Positions 1 through 12,613 of a stretch of DNA of 64,000 nt are shown here, in pieces. The notes beneath the pieces were generated by a model. That model ran no database searches, was not told the origin of the DNA, and worked only from the letters and a program-made list of their open reading frames with translations. Within the stretch, counting starts at the first letter, position 1, and each line of letters starts with the position of its first letter. The stretch covers positions 12,108,001 to 12,172,000 of the forward strand of contig NW_027475130.1 in the NCBI RefSeq assembly GCF_051020985.1, written 5' to 3'. This DNA comes from Nomia melanderi (lineage: Eukaryota > Arthropoda > Insecta > Hymenoptera > Halictidae). Both the position numbers and the translations under genes were made by a program.

Positions 1-1939
1 GCGCTATCTCTATTAGCACCCGAGATATCACCAGATATATATTGGATTTTTCCCTGACCCTGAGAGTCCGTCCCCATGAGACTGCGGTCTTCTCGGCCCC
101 TGGTGGTCCGAGGTCGTTCCCGCTGCACAGATTCATGCGCCAGGGCCTCCTACAGACAATGCACTTTGATTTATTGCGCTATCTGTAATAGCACCCGAGA
201 TATCACCAGATATATATTGGATTTTCCCCTGACCCTGAGTGTCCGGCCCCATGAGACGGTGGTTTTATCGGCCCCTGGTGGTCCGAGGTCGTTCCCGCTG
301 CACAGATTCATGCGCCATGGCCTCCTACAGACAATGCGCGTTGGTTTAATGCGCTATGTGTAATAGCACCCGAGATATCACCAGATATATATTGGATTTT
401 GCCCTGACCCTGAGTTCTCGGCCCCATGAGACTGTGGTTTTCTCGGCCCCTGGTCGTCCGAGGTCGTTCCCGCTGCACAGATTCATGCGCCAGGGCCTCC
501 TACAGACAACGCACTTTGATTTATTGCGCTATCTGTAATAGCACCCGAGATATCACCATATATATATTGGATTTTACCCTGACCCTGAGGGTCCGGCCCC
601 ATGAGACGGTCGTTGTCTCGGCCCCTGGAGGTCCGAGGACGTTCCCGCTGCACAGATACATGCGCCAGGGCCTCCTACAGGCAATGCACTTTGATTTATT
701 GCGCTATCTGTAATAGCACCCGAGATATCACCAGATCTATATTGGATTTTCCACTGACCCTGAGTGTCCGGCCCCATGAGACTGTGGTTTTCTCGGCCCC
801 TGGTGGTCCGCGGTCGTTCCCGTTGCACAGATTCATGCGCCAGGGCCTCCTGCAGATAATTCACTTTGGTTTATTGCGCTATCTCTAATAGCACCCGAGA
901 TATCACCAGATATATATTGGATTTTTCACTGACCCTGAGCGTCTGGCCCCATGAGACGGTCGTCTTCTCGGCCCCTGGTGGTCCGAGGTCGTTCCCGCTG
1001 CACAGGTTCATGCGCCAGGGTCTCCTACAGACAATGCACTTTGATTTATTGCGCTATCTGTAATAGCACCCGAGATATCACCACATATATATTGGATTTT
1101 TCACTGACCCTGAGAGTCCGGCCCCATGAGACGGTGGTTTTCTCGGTCCCTGGTGTTCCGAGGTCGTTCCCGCTGCACAGATTCATGCGCCAGGGCCTCC
1201 TATAGACAATGCACTTTGATTTATTGCGCTATCTCTAATAGCACCCGAGATATCACCAGATATATATTGGATTTTCCCTGACCCTGAGTGTCCGGCCCAA
1301 TGAGACTGTGGTTTTCTCGGCCCCTGGTGGTCCGAGGTCGTTCCCGCTGTACAGATTCATGCGCCAGGGCCTCCTACAGACGATGCACTTTGATTTATTG
1401 CGCTATCTGTAATAGCACCCGAGATATCAAGAGATATATACTGGATTTTCCCCTGACCCTGAGTGTCCGGCCCCATGAGACTGTGGTTTTCTCGGCCCCT
1501 GGTCGTCCGAGGTCGTTCCCGCTGCACAGATTCATGCGCCAGGGCCTCCTACAGACAATGCACTTTGATTTATTGCGCTATCTGTAATAGCACCCGAGAT
1601 ATCACCAGATATATATTGGATTTTACCCTGACCCTGAGGGTCCGGCCCCATGAGACGGTCGTTGTCTCGGCCCCTGGAGGTCCGAGGACGTTCCCGCTGC
1701 ACAGATACATGCGCCAGGGCCTCCTACAGACAATGCACTTTGATTTATTGCGCTATCTGTAATAGCACCCGAGATATCACCAGATCTATATTGGATTTTC
1801 CCCTGACCCTGAGTGTCCGGCCCCATGAGACGGTCGTTGTCTCGGCCCCTGGCGGTCCGAGGACGTCCCCGCTGCACAGATTCATGCGCCAGGGCCTCCT
1901 ACAGGTAATGCACTTTCATTTATTGCGCTATCTGTAATA
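1..1939 (+). repeat. Left edge of window: mosaic satellite segment
   Basis: About eleven monomers that do not repeat as a block elsewhere in the window. The unit at 1,241-1,414 is the first 174-bp monomer and is followed by a unit with ATATCAAGAG in place of ATATCACCAG. The first bases carry CTCTATTAGC, a variant seen again only near 56,007. GAGAGTCCGTCCCC near 64 recurs near 63,585. The segment mixes variants of both domains, so it looks like an edge assembled from several sources rather than a clean HOR. Confidence 0.8.
1241..1414 (+). repeat. 174-bp monomer, missing-C lineage, copy 1
   Basis: One C is missing from the CCCC run at consensus 36-39 (reads TTTTCCCTGACC). The same unit carries CGGCCCAATGAG instead of CGGCCCCATGAG, and CTGTACAG instead of CTGCACAG. 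These three linked changes define a lineage with further copies at 9,290, 22,764 and 28,538. The next monomer in all four cases has ATATCAAGAG, so the pair travels as a unit. Confidence 0.92.
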
Positions 1940-3864
1940 GCACCCGAGATATCACCAGATATATATTGGATTTTCCCCTGACCCTGAGTGTCCGGCCCCA
2001 TGAGACTGTGGTTTTCTCGGCCCCTGGTGGTCCGAGGTCGTTCCCGCTGCACAGATTCATGCGCCAGGGCCTCCTACAGACAATGCACTTTGATTTATTG
2101 CGCTATCTGTTATAGCACCCGAGATATCACCAGATATATATTGGATTTTACCCTGACCCTGAGTGTCCGGCCCCATGAGACGGTCGTTGTCTCGGCCCCT
2201 GGAGGTCCGACGACGTTCCCGCTGCACAGATTCATGCGCCAGGGCCTCCTACAGGTAATGCACTTTGATTTATTGCGCTATCTGTAATAGCACCCAAGAT
2301 ATCACCAGATCTATATTGGATTTTCCCCTGACCCTGAGTGTCCGGCCCCATGAGACTGTGGTTTTCTCGGCCCCTGGTGGTCCGAGGACGTTCCCGTTGC
2401 ACAGATTCATGCGCCCGGGCCTCCTGCAGATAATTCACTTTGGTTTATTGCGCTATCTGTGATAGCACCCGAGATATCACCAGATCTATATTGGATTTTC
2501 CCCTGACTCTGAGTGCCCGGCCCCATGAGACTGTGGTTTTCTCGGCCCCTGGTGGTCCGAGGTCGTTCCCGCTGCACAGATTCATGCGCCAGGGCCTCCT
2601 ACAGGTAATGCACTTTGATTTATTGCGCTATCTGTAATAGCACCCGAGATATCACCAGATCTATTTTGGATTTTACCCTGACAGTGAGTGTCCGGCCCCA
2701 TGAGACGGTCGTTGTCTCGGCCCCTGGAGGTCCGACGACGTTCCCGCTGCACAGATTCATGCGCCAGGGCCTCCTACAGGTAATGCACTTTGATTTATAG
2801 CGCTATCTGTAATAGCACCCGAGATATCACCAGATATATATTGGATTTTCCCCTGACCCTGAGTGTCCGGCCCCATGAGACTGTGGTTTTCTCGGCCCCT
2901 GGTGGTCCGAGGTCGTTCCCGCTGCACAGATTCATGCGCCAGGACCTCCTACAGACAATGCACTTTGATTTATTGCGCTATCTGTAATAGCACCCGACAT
3001 ATCACCAGATATATATTGGATTTTACCCTGACCCTGAGGGTCCGGCCCCATGAGACGGTCGTTGTCTCCGGCCCTGGCGGTCCGAGGACGTCCCCGCTGC
3101 ACAGATTCATGCGCCAGGGCCTCCTAGAGGTAATGCACTTTGATTTATTGCGCTATCTGTAATAGCACCCGAGATATCACCAGATCTATATTGGATTTTC
3201 CACTGACCCTGAGTGTCCGGCCCCATGAGACTGTGGTTTTCTCGGCCCCTGGTGGTCCGAGGTCGTTCCCGTTGCACAGATTCATGCACCAGGGCCTCCT
3301 GCAGATAATTCACTTTGGTTTATTGCGCCATCTGTAATAGCACCCGAGATATCACCAGATCTATATTGGATTTTCCCCTGACCCTGAGTGTCCGACCCCA
3401 TGAGACTGTGGTTTTCTCGGCCCCTGGTGGTCCGAGGTCGTTCCCGTTGCACAGATTCATGCGCCAGGGCCTCCTGCAGATAATTCACTTTGGTTTATTG
3501 CGCTATCTCTAATAGCACCCGAGATATCACCAGATATATATTGGATTTTTCACTGACCCTGAGCGTCCGGCCCCATGAGACGGTCGTTTTCTCGGCCCCT
3601 GGTGGTCCGAGGTCGTTCCCGCTGCACACGTTCATGCGCCAGGGTCTCCTACAGACAATACACTTTGATTTATTGCGCTATCTGTAATAGCACCCGAGAT
3701 ATCACCAGATATATATTGGATTTTCCCCTGACCCTGAGTATCCGGCCCCATGAGACGGTCGTTTTCTCGGCCCCTGGTGGTCCGAGGTCGTTCCCGCTGC
3801 ACACATTCATGCGCCAGGGCCTCCTGCAGATAATTCTCTTTGGTTTATTGCGCTATCTCTGATA
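1940..3864 (+). repeat. 11-mer higher-order repeat, copy 1
   Basis: Eleven monomers (1,925 bp) that match 4,915-6,839 at an offset of 2,975 bp. Marker units in order include one ending CTGTTATAG, one with GGAGGTCCGACGACG, one with CGCCCGGGCC, one beginning GACATATC, one with CATGCACCAGG and CGCCATC, one with CACACGTTC and one with CACACATTC. A few substitutions separate the copies, for example CCTAGAGG near 3,124 versus CCTACAGG in the later copy. Confidence 0.88.
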
Positions 3865-4389
3865 GCACCCGAGATATCACCAGATCTATATTGGATTTTC
3901 CCCTGACCCTGAGTGTCCGACCCCATGAGACTGTGGTTTTCTCGGCCCCTGGTGGTCCGAGGTCGTTCCCGTTGCACAGATTCATGCGCCAGGGCCTCCT
4001 GCAGATAATTCACTTTGGTTTATTGCGCTATCTCTAATAGCACCCGAGATATCACCAGATATATATTGGATTTTTCACTGACCCTGAGCGTCCGGCCCCA
4101 TGAGACGGTCGTTTTCTCGGCCCCTGGTGGTCCGAGGTCGTTCCCGCTGCACACGTTCATGCGCCAGGGTCTCCTACAGACAATACACTTTGATTTATTG
4201 CGCTATCTGTAATAGCACCCGAGATATCACCAGATATATATTGGATTTTCCCCTGACCCTGAGTATCCGGCCCCATGAGACGGTCGTTTTCTCGGCCCCT
4301 GGTGGTCCGAGGTCGTTCCCGCTGCACACATTCATGCGCCAGGGCCTCCTGCAGATAATTCACTTTGGTTTATTGCGCTATCTCTGATA
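3865..4389 (+). repeat. Tandem 3-monomer duplication of 3,340-3,864
   Basis: Three units (525 bp) repeat the preceding three: GTCCGACCCC type, CACACGTTC type, then GAGTATCCGG/CACACATTC type. AATTCTCTTTGG near 3,835 in the first copy is AATTCACTTTGG in the second. With the two or three units that follow, this duplication separates 11-mer copy 1 from copy 2. Confidence 0.85.
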
Positions 4390-4914
4390 GCACCCGAGAT
4401 ATCACCAGATATATATTGGATTTTCCCCTGACCCTGAGTGTCCGGCCCCATGAGACTGTGGTTTTCTCGGTCCCTGGTGGTCCGAGGTCGTTCCCGCTGC
4501 ACAGATTCATGCGCCAGGGCCTCCTGCAGATAATTCACTTTGGTTTATTGCGCTATCTGTAATAGCACCCGACATATCACCAGATATATATTGGATTTTA
4601 CCCTGACCCTGAGTGTCCGGCCCAATGAGACGGTCGTTGTCTCGGCCCCTGGCGGTCCGAGGTCGTTCCCGCTGCACACGTTCATGCGCCAGGGCCTCCT
4701 GCAGATAATTCACTTTGATTTATTGCGCTATCTGTAATAGCACCCGAGATATCACCAGATATATATTGGATTTTCCCCTGACCCTGAGTATCCGGCCCCA
4801 TGAGACGGTCGTTTTCTCGGCCCCTGGTGGTCCGAGGTCGTTCCCGCTGCACACATTCATGCGCCAGGGCCTCCTGCAGATAATTCACTTTGGTTTATTG
4901 CGCTATCTCTGATA

Positions 4915-6839
4915 GCACCCGAGATATCACCAGATATATATTGGATTTTCCCCTGACCCTGAGTGTCCGGCCCCATGAGACTGTGGTTTTCTCGGCCCCT
5001 GGTGGTCCGAGGTCGTTCCCGCTGCACAGATTCATGCGCCAGGGCCTCCTACAGACAATGCACTTTGATTTATTGCGCTATCTGTTATAGCACCCGAGAT
5101 ATCACCAGATATATATTGGACTTTACCCTGACCCTGAGTGTCCGGCCCCATGAGACGGTCGTTGTCTCGGCCCCTGGAGGTCCGACGACGTTCCCGCTGC
5201 ACAGATTCATGCGCCAGGGCCTCCTACAGGTAATGCACTTTGATTTATTGCGCTATCTGTAATAGCACCCGAGATATCACCAGATCTATATTGGATTTTC
5301 CCCTGACCCTGAGTGTCCGGCCCCATGAGACTGTGGTTTTCTCGGCCCCTGGTGGTCCGAGGACGTTCCCGTTGCACAGATTCATGCGCCCGGGCCTCCT
5401 GCAGATAATTCACTTTGGTTTATTGCGCTATCTGTGATAGCACCCGAGATATCACCAGATCTATATTGGATTTTCCCCTGACTCTGAGTGCCCGGCCCCA
5501 TGAGACTGTGGTTTTCTCGGCCCCTGGTGGTCCGAGGTCGTTCCCGCTGCACAGATTCATGCGCCAGGGCCTCCTACAGGTAATGCACTTTGATTTATTG
5601 CGCTATCTGTAATAGCACCCGAGATATCACCAGATCTATATTGGATTTTACCCTGACCCTGAGTGTCCGGCCCCATGAGACGGTCGTTGTCTCGGCCCCC
5701 GGAGGTCCGACGACGTTCCCGCTGCACAGATTCATGCGCCAGGGCCTCCTACAGGTAATGCACTCTGATTTATTGCGCTATCTGTAATAGCACCCGAGAT
5801 ATCACCAGATATATATTGGATTTTCCCCTGACCCTGAGTGTCCGGCCCCATGAGACTGTGGTTTTCTCGGCCCCTGGTGGTCCGAGGTCGTTCCCGCTGC
5901 ACAGATTCATGCGCCAGGACCTCCTACAGACAATGCACTTTGATTTATTGCGCTATCTGTAATAGCACCCGACATATCACCAGATATATATTGGATTTTA
6001 CCCTGACCCTGAGTGTCCGGCCCTATGAGACGGTCGTTGTCTCCGGCCCTGGCGGTCCGAGGACGTCCCCGCTGCACAGATTCATGCGCCAGGGCCTCCT
6101 ACAGGTAATGCACTTTGATTTATTGCGCTATCTGTAATAGCACCCGAGATATCACCAGATCTATATTGGATTTTCCACTGACCCTGAGTGTCCGGCCCCA
6201 TGAGACTGTGGTTTTCTCGGCCCCTGGTGGTCCGAGGTCGTTCCCGTTGCACAGATTCATGCACCAGGGCCTCCTGCAGATAATTCACTTTGGTTTATTG
6301 CGCCATATGTAATAGCACCCGAGATATCACCAGATCTATATTGGATTTTCCCCTGACCCTGAGTGTCCGACCCCATGAGACTGTGGTTTTCTCGGCCCCT
6401 GGTGGTCCGAGGTCGTTCCCGTTGCACAGATTCATGCGCCAGGGCCTCCTGCAGATAATTCACTTTGGTTTATTGCGCTATCTCTAATAGCACCCGAGAT
6501 ATCACCAGATATATATTGGATTTTTCACTGACCCTGAGCGTCCGGCCCCATGAGACGGTCGTTTTCTCGGCCCCTGGTGGTCCGAGGTCGTTCCTGCTGC
6601 ACACGTTCATGCGCCAGGGTCTCCTACAGACAATACACTTTGATTTATTGCGCTATCTGTAATAGCACCCGAGATATCACCAGATATATATTGGATTTTC
6701 CCCTGACCCTGAGTATCCGGCCCCATGAGACGGTCGTTTTCTCGGCCCCTGGTGGTCCGAGGTCGTTCCCGCTGCACACATTCATGCGCCAGGGCCTCCT
6801 GCAGATAATTCACTTTGGTTTATTGCGCTATCTCTGATA
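4915..6839 (+). repeat. 11-mer higher-order repeat, copy 2
   Basis: Eleven monomers matching 1,940-3,864 (offset 2,975) and directly followed by copy 3 (offset 1,925). The shared order of marker variants is intact, including CTGTTATAG in the first unit, the CGCCCGGGCC unit near 5,385, and the GGCCCTATGAG/GTCTCCGG unit at 5,965. The match to copy 3 extends one unit to the left (4,740 matches 6,665). Confidence 0.9.
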
Positions 6840-8414
6840 GCACCCGAGATATCACCAGATATATATTGGATTTTCCCCTGACCCTGAGTGTCCGGCCCCA
6901 TGAGACTGTGGTTTTCTCGGCCCCTGGTGGTCCGAGGTCGTTCCCGCTGCACAGATTCATGCGCCAGGGCCTCCTACAGACAATGCACTTTGATTTATTG
7001 CGCTATCTGTTATAGCACCCGAGATATCACCAGATATATATTGGACTTTACCCTGACCCTGAGTGTCCGGCCCCATGAGACGGTCGTTGTCTCGGCCCCT
7101 GGAGGTCCGACGACGTTCCCGCTGCACAGATTCATGCGCCAGGGCCTCCTACAGGTAATGCACTTTGATTTATTGCGCTATCTGTAATAGCACCCGAGAT
7201 ATCACCAGATCTATATTGGATTTTCCCCTGACCCTGAGTGTCCGGCCCCATGAGACTGTGGTTTTCTCGGCCCCTGGTGGTCCGAGGACGTTCCCGTTGC
7301 ACAGATTCATGCGCCCGGGCCTCCTGCAGATAATTCACTTTGGTTTATTGCGCTATCTGTGATAGCACCCGAGATATCACCAGATCTATATTGGATTTTC
7401 CCCTGACTCTGAGTGCCCGGCCCCATGAGACTGTGGTTTTCTCGGCCCCTGGTGGTCCGAGGTCGTTCCCGCTGCACAGATTCATGCGCCAGGGCCTCCT
7501 ACAGGTAATGCACTTTGATTTATTGCGCTATCTGTAATAGCACCCGAGATATCACCAGATCTATATTGGATTTTACCCTGACCCTGAGTGTCCGGCCCCA
7601 TGAGACGGTCGTTGTCTCGGCCCCCGGAGGTCCGACGACGTTCCCGCTGCACAGATTCATGCGCCAGGGCCTCCTACAGGTAATGCACTCTGATTTATTG
7701 CGCTATCTGTAATAGCACCCGAGATATCACCAGATATATATTGGATTTTCCCCTGACCCTGAGTGTCCGGCCCCATGAGACTGTGGTTTTCTCGGCCCCT
7801 GGTGGTCCGAGGTCGTTCCCGCTGCACAGATTCATGCGCCAGGACCTCCTACAGACAATGCACTTTGATTTATTGCGCTATCTGTAATAGCACCCGACAT
7901 ATCACCAGATATATATTGGATTTTACCCTGACCCTGAGTGTCCGGCCCTATGAGACGGTCGTTGTCTCCGCCCCTGGCGGTCCGAGGATGTCCCCGCTGC
8001 ACAGATTCATGCGCCAGGGCCTCCTACAGGTAATGCACTTTGATTTATTGCGCTATCTGTAATAGCACCCGAGATATCACCAGATCTATATTGGATTTTC
8101 CCCTGACCCTGAGTGTCCGACCCCATGAGACTGTGGTTTTCTCGGCCCCTGGTGGTCCGAGGTCGTTCCCGTTGCACAGATTCATGCGCCAGGGCCTCCT
8201 GCAGATAATTCACTTTGGTTTATTGCGCTATCTCTAATAGCACCCGAGATATCACCAGATATATATTAGATTTTTCACTGACCCTGAGCGTCCGGCCCCA
8301 TGAGACGGTCGTTTTCTCGGCCCCCGGTGGTCCGAGGTCGTTCCCGCTGCACACGTTCATGCGCCAGGGTCTCCTACAGACAATACACTTTGATTTATTG
8401 CGCTATCTGTAATA
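6840..8414 (+). repeat. 11-mer higher-order repeat, shortened copy 3
   Basis: Follows copy 2 directly and matches it for seven monomers. The unit equivalent to 6,140-6,314 (CATGCACCAGG, CGCCAT) is then missing, and the unit at 8,065 corresponds to 6,315. The offset to copy 2 therefore falls from 1,925 to 1,750 bp. The match ends with the unit at 8,240. Loss of exactly one monomer is what an in-register unequal exchange would produce. Confidence 0.87.
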
Positions 8415-8764
8415 GCACCCGAGATATCACCAGATCTATATTGGATTTTACCCTGACCCTGAGTATCCGGCCCCATGAGACGGTAGCTTTCTCGGCCCCT
8501 GGTGATCCGAGGTCGTTCCCGCTGCAAAGATTCATGCGCCAGGGCCTCCTGCAGATAATTCACTTTGGTTTATTGCGCTATCTCTAATAGCACCCGAGAT
8601 ATCACCAGATATATATTGGATTTTCCCCTGACCCTGAGTGTCCGGCCCCATGAGACTGTGGTTTTCTCGGCCCCTGGTGGTCCGAGGTCGTTCCCGCTGC
8701 ACAGATTCATGCGCCAGGGCCTCCTGCAGATAATTCACTTTGGTTTATTGCGCTATCTCTAATA
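8415..8764 (+). repeat. Two linking monomers between 11-mer block and long-range block
   Basis: The unit at 8,415 carries AGATCTATATTGG, GAGTATCC, GGTGATCCG and CTGCAAAG. The same combination reappears at 13,314, 16,814, 19,439 and 22,064. Here it has the private change GGTAGCTTTC where the others read GGTAGTTTTC. The unit at 8,590 is a CTGCAGATAATTC type. Confidence 0.8.
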
Positions 8765-10163
8765 GCACCCGAGATATCACCAGATATATATTGGATTTTC
8801 CCCTGACCCTGAGTGTCCGGCCCCATGAGACTGTGGTTTTCTCGGCCCCTGGTGGTCCGAGGTCGTTCCCGCTGCACAGATTCATGCGCCAGGGCCTCCT
8901 ACAAACAATGCACTTTGATTTATTGCGCTATCTGTAATAGCACCCGAGATATCAGCAGATATATATTGGATTTTTCACTGACCCTGAGTGTCCGGCCCCA
9001 TGAGACGGTCGTTTTCTCGGCCCCTGGTGGTCCGAGGTCGTTCCCGCTGCACACATTCATGCGCCAGGGCCTCCTGCAGATAATTCACTTTGGTTTATTG
9101 CGCTATCTCTAATAGCACCCGAGATATCACCAGATATATATTGGATTTTCCCCTGATCCTGAGTGTCCGGCCCCATGAGACAGTCGTTGTCTCCGCCCCT
9201 GGTGGTCCGAGGTCGTTCCCGCTGCACAGATTCATGCGCCAGGGCCTCCTACAGACAATGCACTTTGATTTATTGCGCTATCTCTAATTGCACCCGAGAT
9301 ATCACCAGATATATATTGGATTTTCCCTGACCCTGAGTGTCCGGCCCAATGAGACTGTGGTTTTCTCGGCCCCTGGTGGTCCGAGGTCGTTCCCGCTGTA
9401 CAGATTCATGCGCCAGGGCCTCCTACAGACAATGCACTTTGATTTATTGCGCTATCTGTAATAGCACCCGAGATATCAAGAGATATATACTGGATTTTCC
9501 CCTGACCCTGAGTGTCCGGCCCAATGAGACTGTGGTTCTCTCGGCCCCTGGTGGTCCGAGGTCGTTCCCGCTGCACACATTCATGCGCCAGGGCCTCCTG
9601 CAGATAATTCACTTTGGTTTATTGCGCTATCTCTGATAGCACCCGAGATATCACCAGATATATATTGGATTTTCCCCTGACCCTGAGTGTCCGGCCCCAT
9701 GAGACTGTGGTTTTCTCGGCCCCTGGTGGTCCGAGGTCGTTCCCGCTGCACAGATTCATGCGCCAGGGCCTCCTGCAGATAATTCACTTTGGTTTATTGC
9801 GCTATCTCTAATAGCACCCGAGATATCACCAGATATATATTGGATTTTTCCCTGACCCTGAGTGTCCGGCCCCATGAGACTGTGGTTTTCTCGGCCCCTG
9901 GTGGTCCGAGGTCGTTCCCGCTGCACAGATTCATGCGCCAGGGCCTCCTACAGACAATGCACTTTGATTTATTGCGCTATCTGTAATAGCACCCGAGATA
10001 TCACCAGATATATATTGGATTTTTCACTGACCCTGAGCGTCCGGCCCCATGAGACGGTCGTTTTCTCGGCCCCTGGTGGTCCGAGGTCGTTCCCGCTGCA
10101 CAGATTCATGCGCCAGGGCCTCCTACAGACAATGCACTTTGATTTATTGCGCTATCTGTTATA
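8765..10163 (+). repeat. Eight-monomer block, left copy of a 13.5-kb-spaced duplication
   Basis: Matches 22,239-23,637 at an offset of 13,474 bp. Shared markers in order are CTACAAACAATG, ATATCAGCAG with CACACATTC, GACAGTCGTTGTCTCCGCC, the 174-bp missing-C unit, the ATATCAAGAG unit, and three plainer units. The last unit differs between copies: here it ends CTACAGACAATG/CTGTTATAG, whereas the right copy ends CTACAGGTAATG/CTGTAATAG. The junction to different flanking sequence therefore lies inside that unit. Confidence 0.88.
9290..9463 (+). repeat. 174-bp monomer, missing-C lineage, copy 2
   Basis: Same three linked changes as 1,241-1,414. The unit begins after CTCTAATTGC rather than CTCTAATAGC, a change shared only with the copy at 22,764. 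Confidence 0.92.
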
Positions 10164-12613
10164 GCACCCGAGATATCACCAGATATATATTGGATTTTAC
10201 CCTGACCCTGAGTGTCCGGCCCCATGAGACGGTCGTTGTCTCGGCCCCTGGAGGTCCGAGGACGTTCCCGCTGCACAGATTCATGCGCCAGGGCCTCCTA
10301 CAGGTAATGCACTTTGATTTATTGCGCTATCTGTAATAGCACCCGAGATATCACCAGATCTATATTGGATTTTCCCCTGACCCTGTGTGTCCGGCCCAAT
10401 GAGACTGTGGTTTTCTCGGCCCCTGGTCGTCCGAGGTCGTTCCCGCTGCACAGATTCATGCGCCAGGGCCTCCTACAGACAACGCACTTTGATTTATTGC
10501 GCTATCTGTAATAGCACCCGAGATATCACCAGATATATATTGGATTTTACCCTGACCCTGAGGGTCCGGCCCCATGAGACGGTCGTTGTCTCGGCCCCTG
10601 GAGGTCCGAGGACGTTCCCGCTGCACAGATACATGCGCCAGGGCCTCCTACAGGCAATGCACTTTGGTTTATTGCGCTATCTCTAATAGCACCCGAGATA
10701 TCACCAGATATATATTGGATTTTTCACTGACCCTGAGCGTCTGATCCCATGAGACTGTGGTTTTCTCGGCCCCTGGTGGTCCGAGGTCGTTCCCGCTGCA
10801 CAGATTCATGCGCCAGGGCCTCCTACAGACAATGCACTTTGATTTATTTCGCTATCTGTTATAGCACCCGAGATATCACCAGATATATATTGGATTTTAC
10901 CCTGACCCTGAGTGTCCGGCCCCATGAGACGGTCGTTGTCTCGGCCCCTGGAGGTCCGACGACGTTCCCGCTGTACAGATTCATGCGCCAGGGCCTCCTA
11001 CAGGAAATGCACTTTGATTTATTGCGCTATCTGTAATAGCACCCGATATATCACCAGATCTATATTGGATTTTCCCCTGACCCTGAGTGTCCGGCCCCAT
11101 GAGACTGTGGTTTTCTCGGCCCCTGGTGGTCCGAGGACGTTCCCGTTGCACAGATTCATGCGCCCGGGCCTCCTGCAGATAATTCACTTTGGTTTATTGC
11201 GCTATCTGTGATAGCACCCGAGATATCACCAGATCTATATTGGATTTTCCCCTGACTCTGAGTGCCCGGCCCCATGAGACTGTGGTTTTCTCGGCCCCTG
11301 GTGGTCCGAGGTCGTTCCCGCTGCACAGATTCATGCGCCAGGGCCTCCTACAGGTAATGCACTTTGATTTATTGCGCTATCTGTAATAGCACCCGAGATA
11401 TCACCAGATCTATATTGGATTTTACCCTGACCCTGAGTGTCCGGCCCCATGAGACGGTCGTTGTCTCGGCCCCTGGAGGTCCGACGACGTTCCCGCTGCA
11501 CAGATTCATGCGCCAGGGCCTCCTACAGGTAATGCACTTTGATTTATTGCGCTATCTGTAATAGCACCCGAGATATCACCAGATATATATTGGATTTTCC
11601 CCTGACCCTGAGTGTCCGGCCCCATGAGACTGTGGTTTTCTCGGCCCCTGGTGGTCCGAGGTCGTTCCCGCTGCACAGATTCATGCGCCAGGACCTCCTA
11701 CAGACAATGCACTTTGATTTATTGGGCTATCTGTTATAGCACCCGACATATCACCAGATATATATTGGATTTTACCCTGACCCTGAGTGTCCGGCCCCAT
11801 GAGACGGTCGTTGTCTCCGCCCCTGGCGGTCCGAGGACGTCCCCGCTGCACAGATTCATGCGCCAGGGCCTCCTACAGGTAATGCACTTTGATTTATTGC
11901 GCTATCTGTAATAGCACCCGAGATATCACCAGATCTATATTGGATTTTCCACTGACCCTGAGTGTCCGGCCCCATGAGACTGTGGTTTTCTCGGCCCCTG
12001 GTGGTCCGAGGTCGTTCCCGTTGCACAGATTCATGCGCCAGGGCCTCCTGCAGATAATTCACTTTGGTTTATTGCGCTATCTCTAATAGCACCCGAGATA
12101 TCACCAGATATATATTGGATTTTTCACTGACCCTGAGCGTCCGGCCCCATGAGACGGTCGTTTTCTCGGCCCCTGGTGGTCCGAGGTCGTTCCCGCTGCA
12201 CACGTTCATGCGCCAGGGTCTCCTACAGACAATACACTTTGATTTATTGCGCTATCTGTAATAGCACCCGAGATATCACCAGATCTATATTGGATTTTCC
12301 ACTGACCCTGAGTGTCCGGCCCCATGAGACTGTGGTTTTCTCGGCCCCTGGTGGTCCGAGGTCGTTCCCGTTGCACAGATTCATGCACCAGGGCCTCCTG
12401 CAGATAATTCACTTTGGTTTATTGCGCCATCTGTAATAGCACCCGAGATATCACCAGATCTATATTGGATTTTCCCCTGACCCTGAGTGTCCGACCCCAT
12501 GAGACTGTGGTTTGCTCGGCCCCTGGTGGTCCGAGGTCGTTCCCGCTGCACAGATTCATGCGCCAGGGCTTCCTGCAGATAATTCACTTTGGTTTATTGC
12601 GCTATCTCTAATA
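9989..12613 (+). repeat. 15-monomer block, left copy of a 3.5-3.7-kb duplication
   Basis: Fifteen units (2,625 bp) that match 13,664-16,113. The offset is 3,675 bp up to the unit at 10,689 and 3,500 bp from 11,214 onward. The shared string of variants includes CCTGTGTGTCC/CCCAATGAG (10,339), CAGATACATGCG (10,514), GCGTCTGATCCC (10,689), CGCCCGGGCC (11,039), GGGCTATCTGTTATAG (11,564) and TTTGCTCGG/GGGCTTCC (12,439). Confidence 0.88.
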
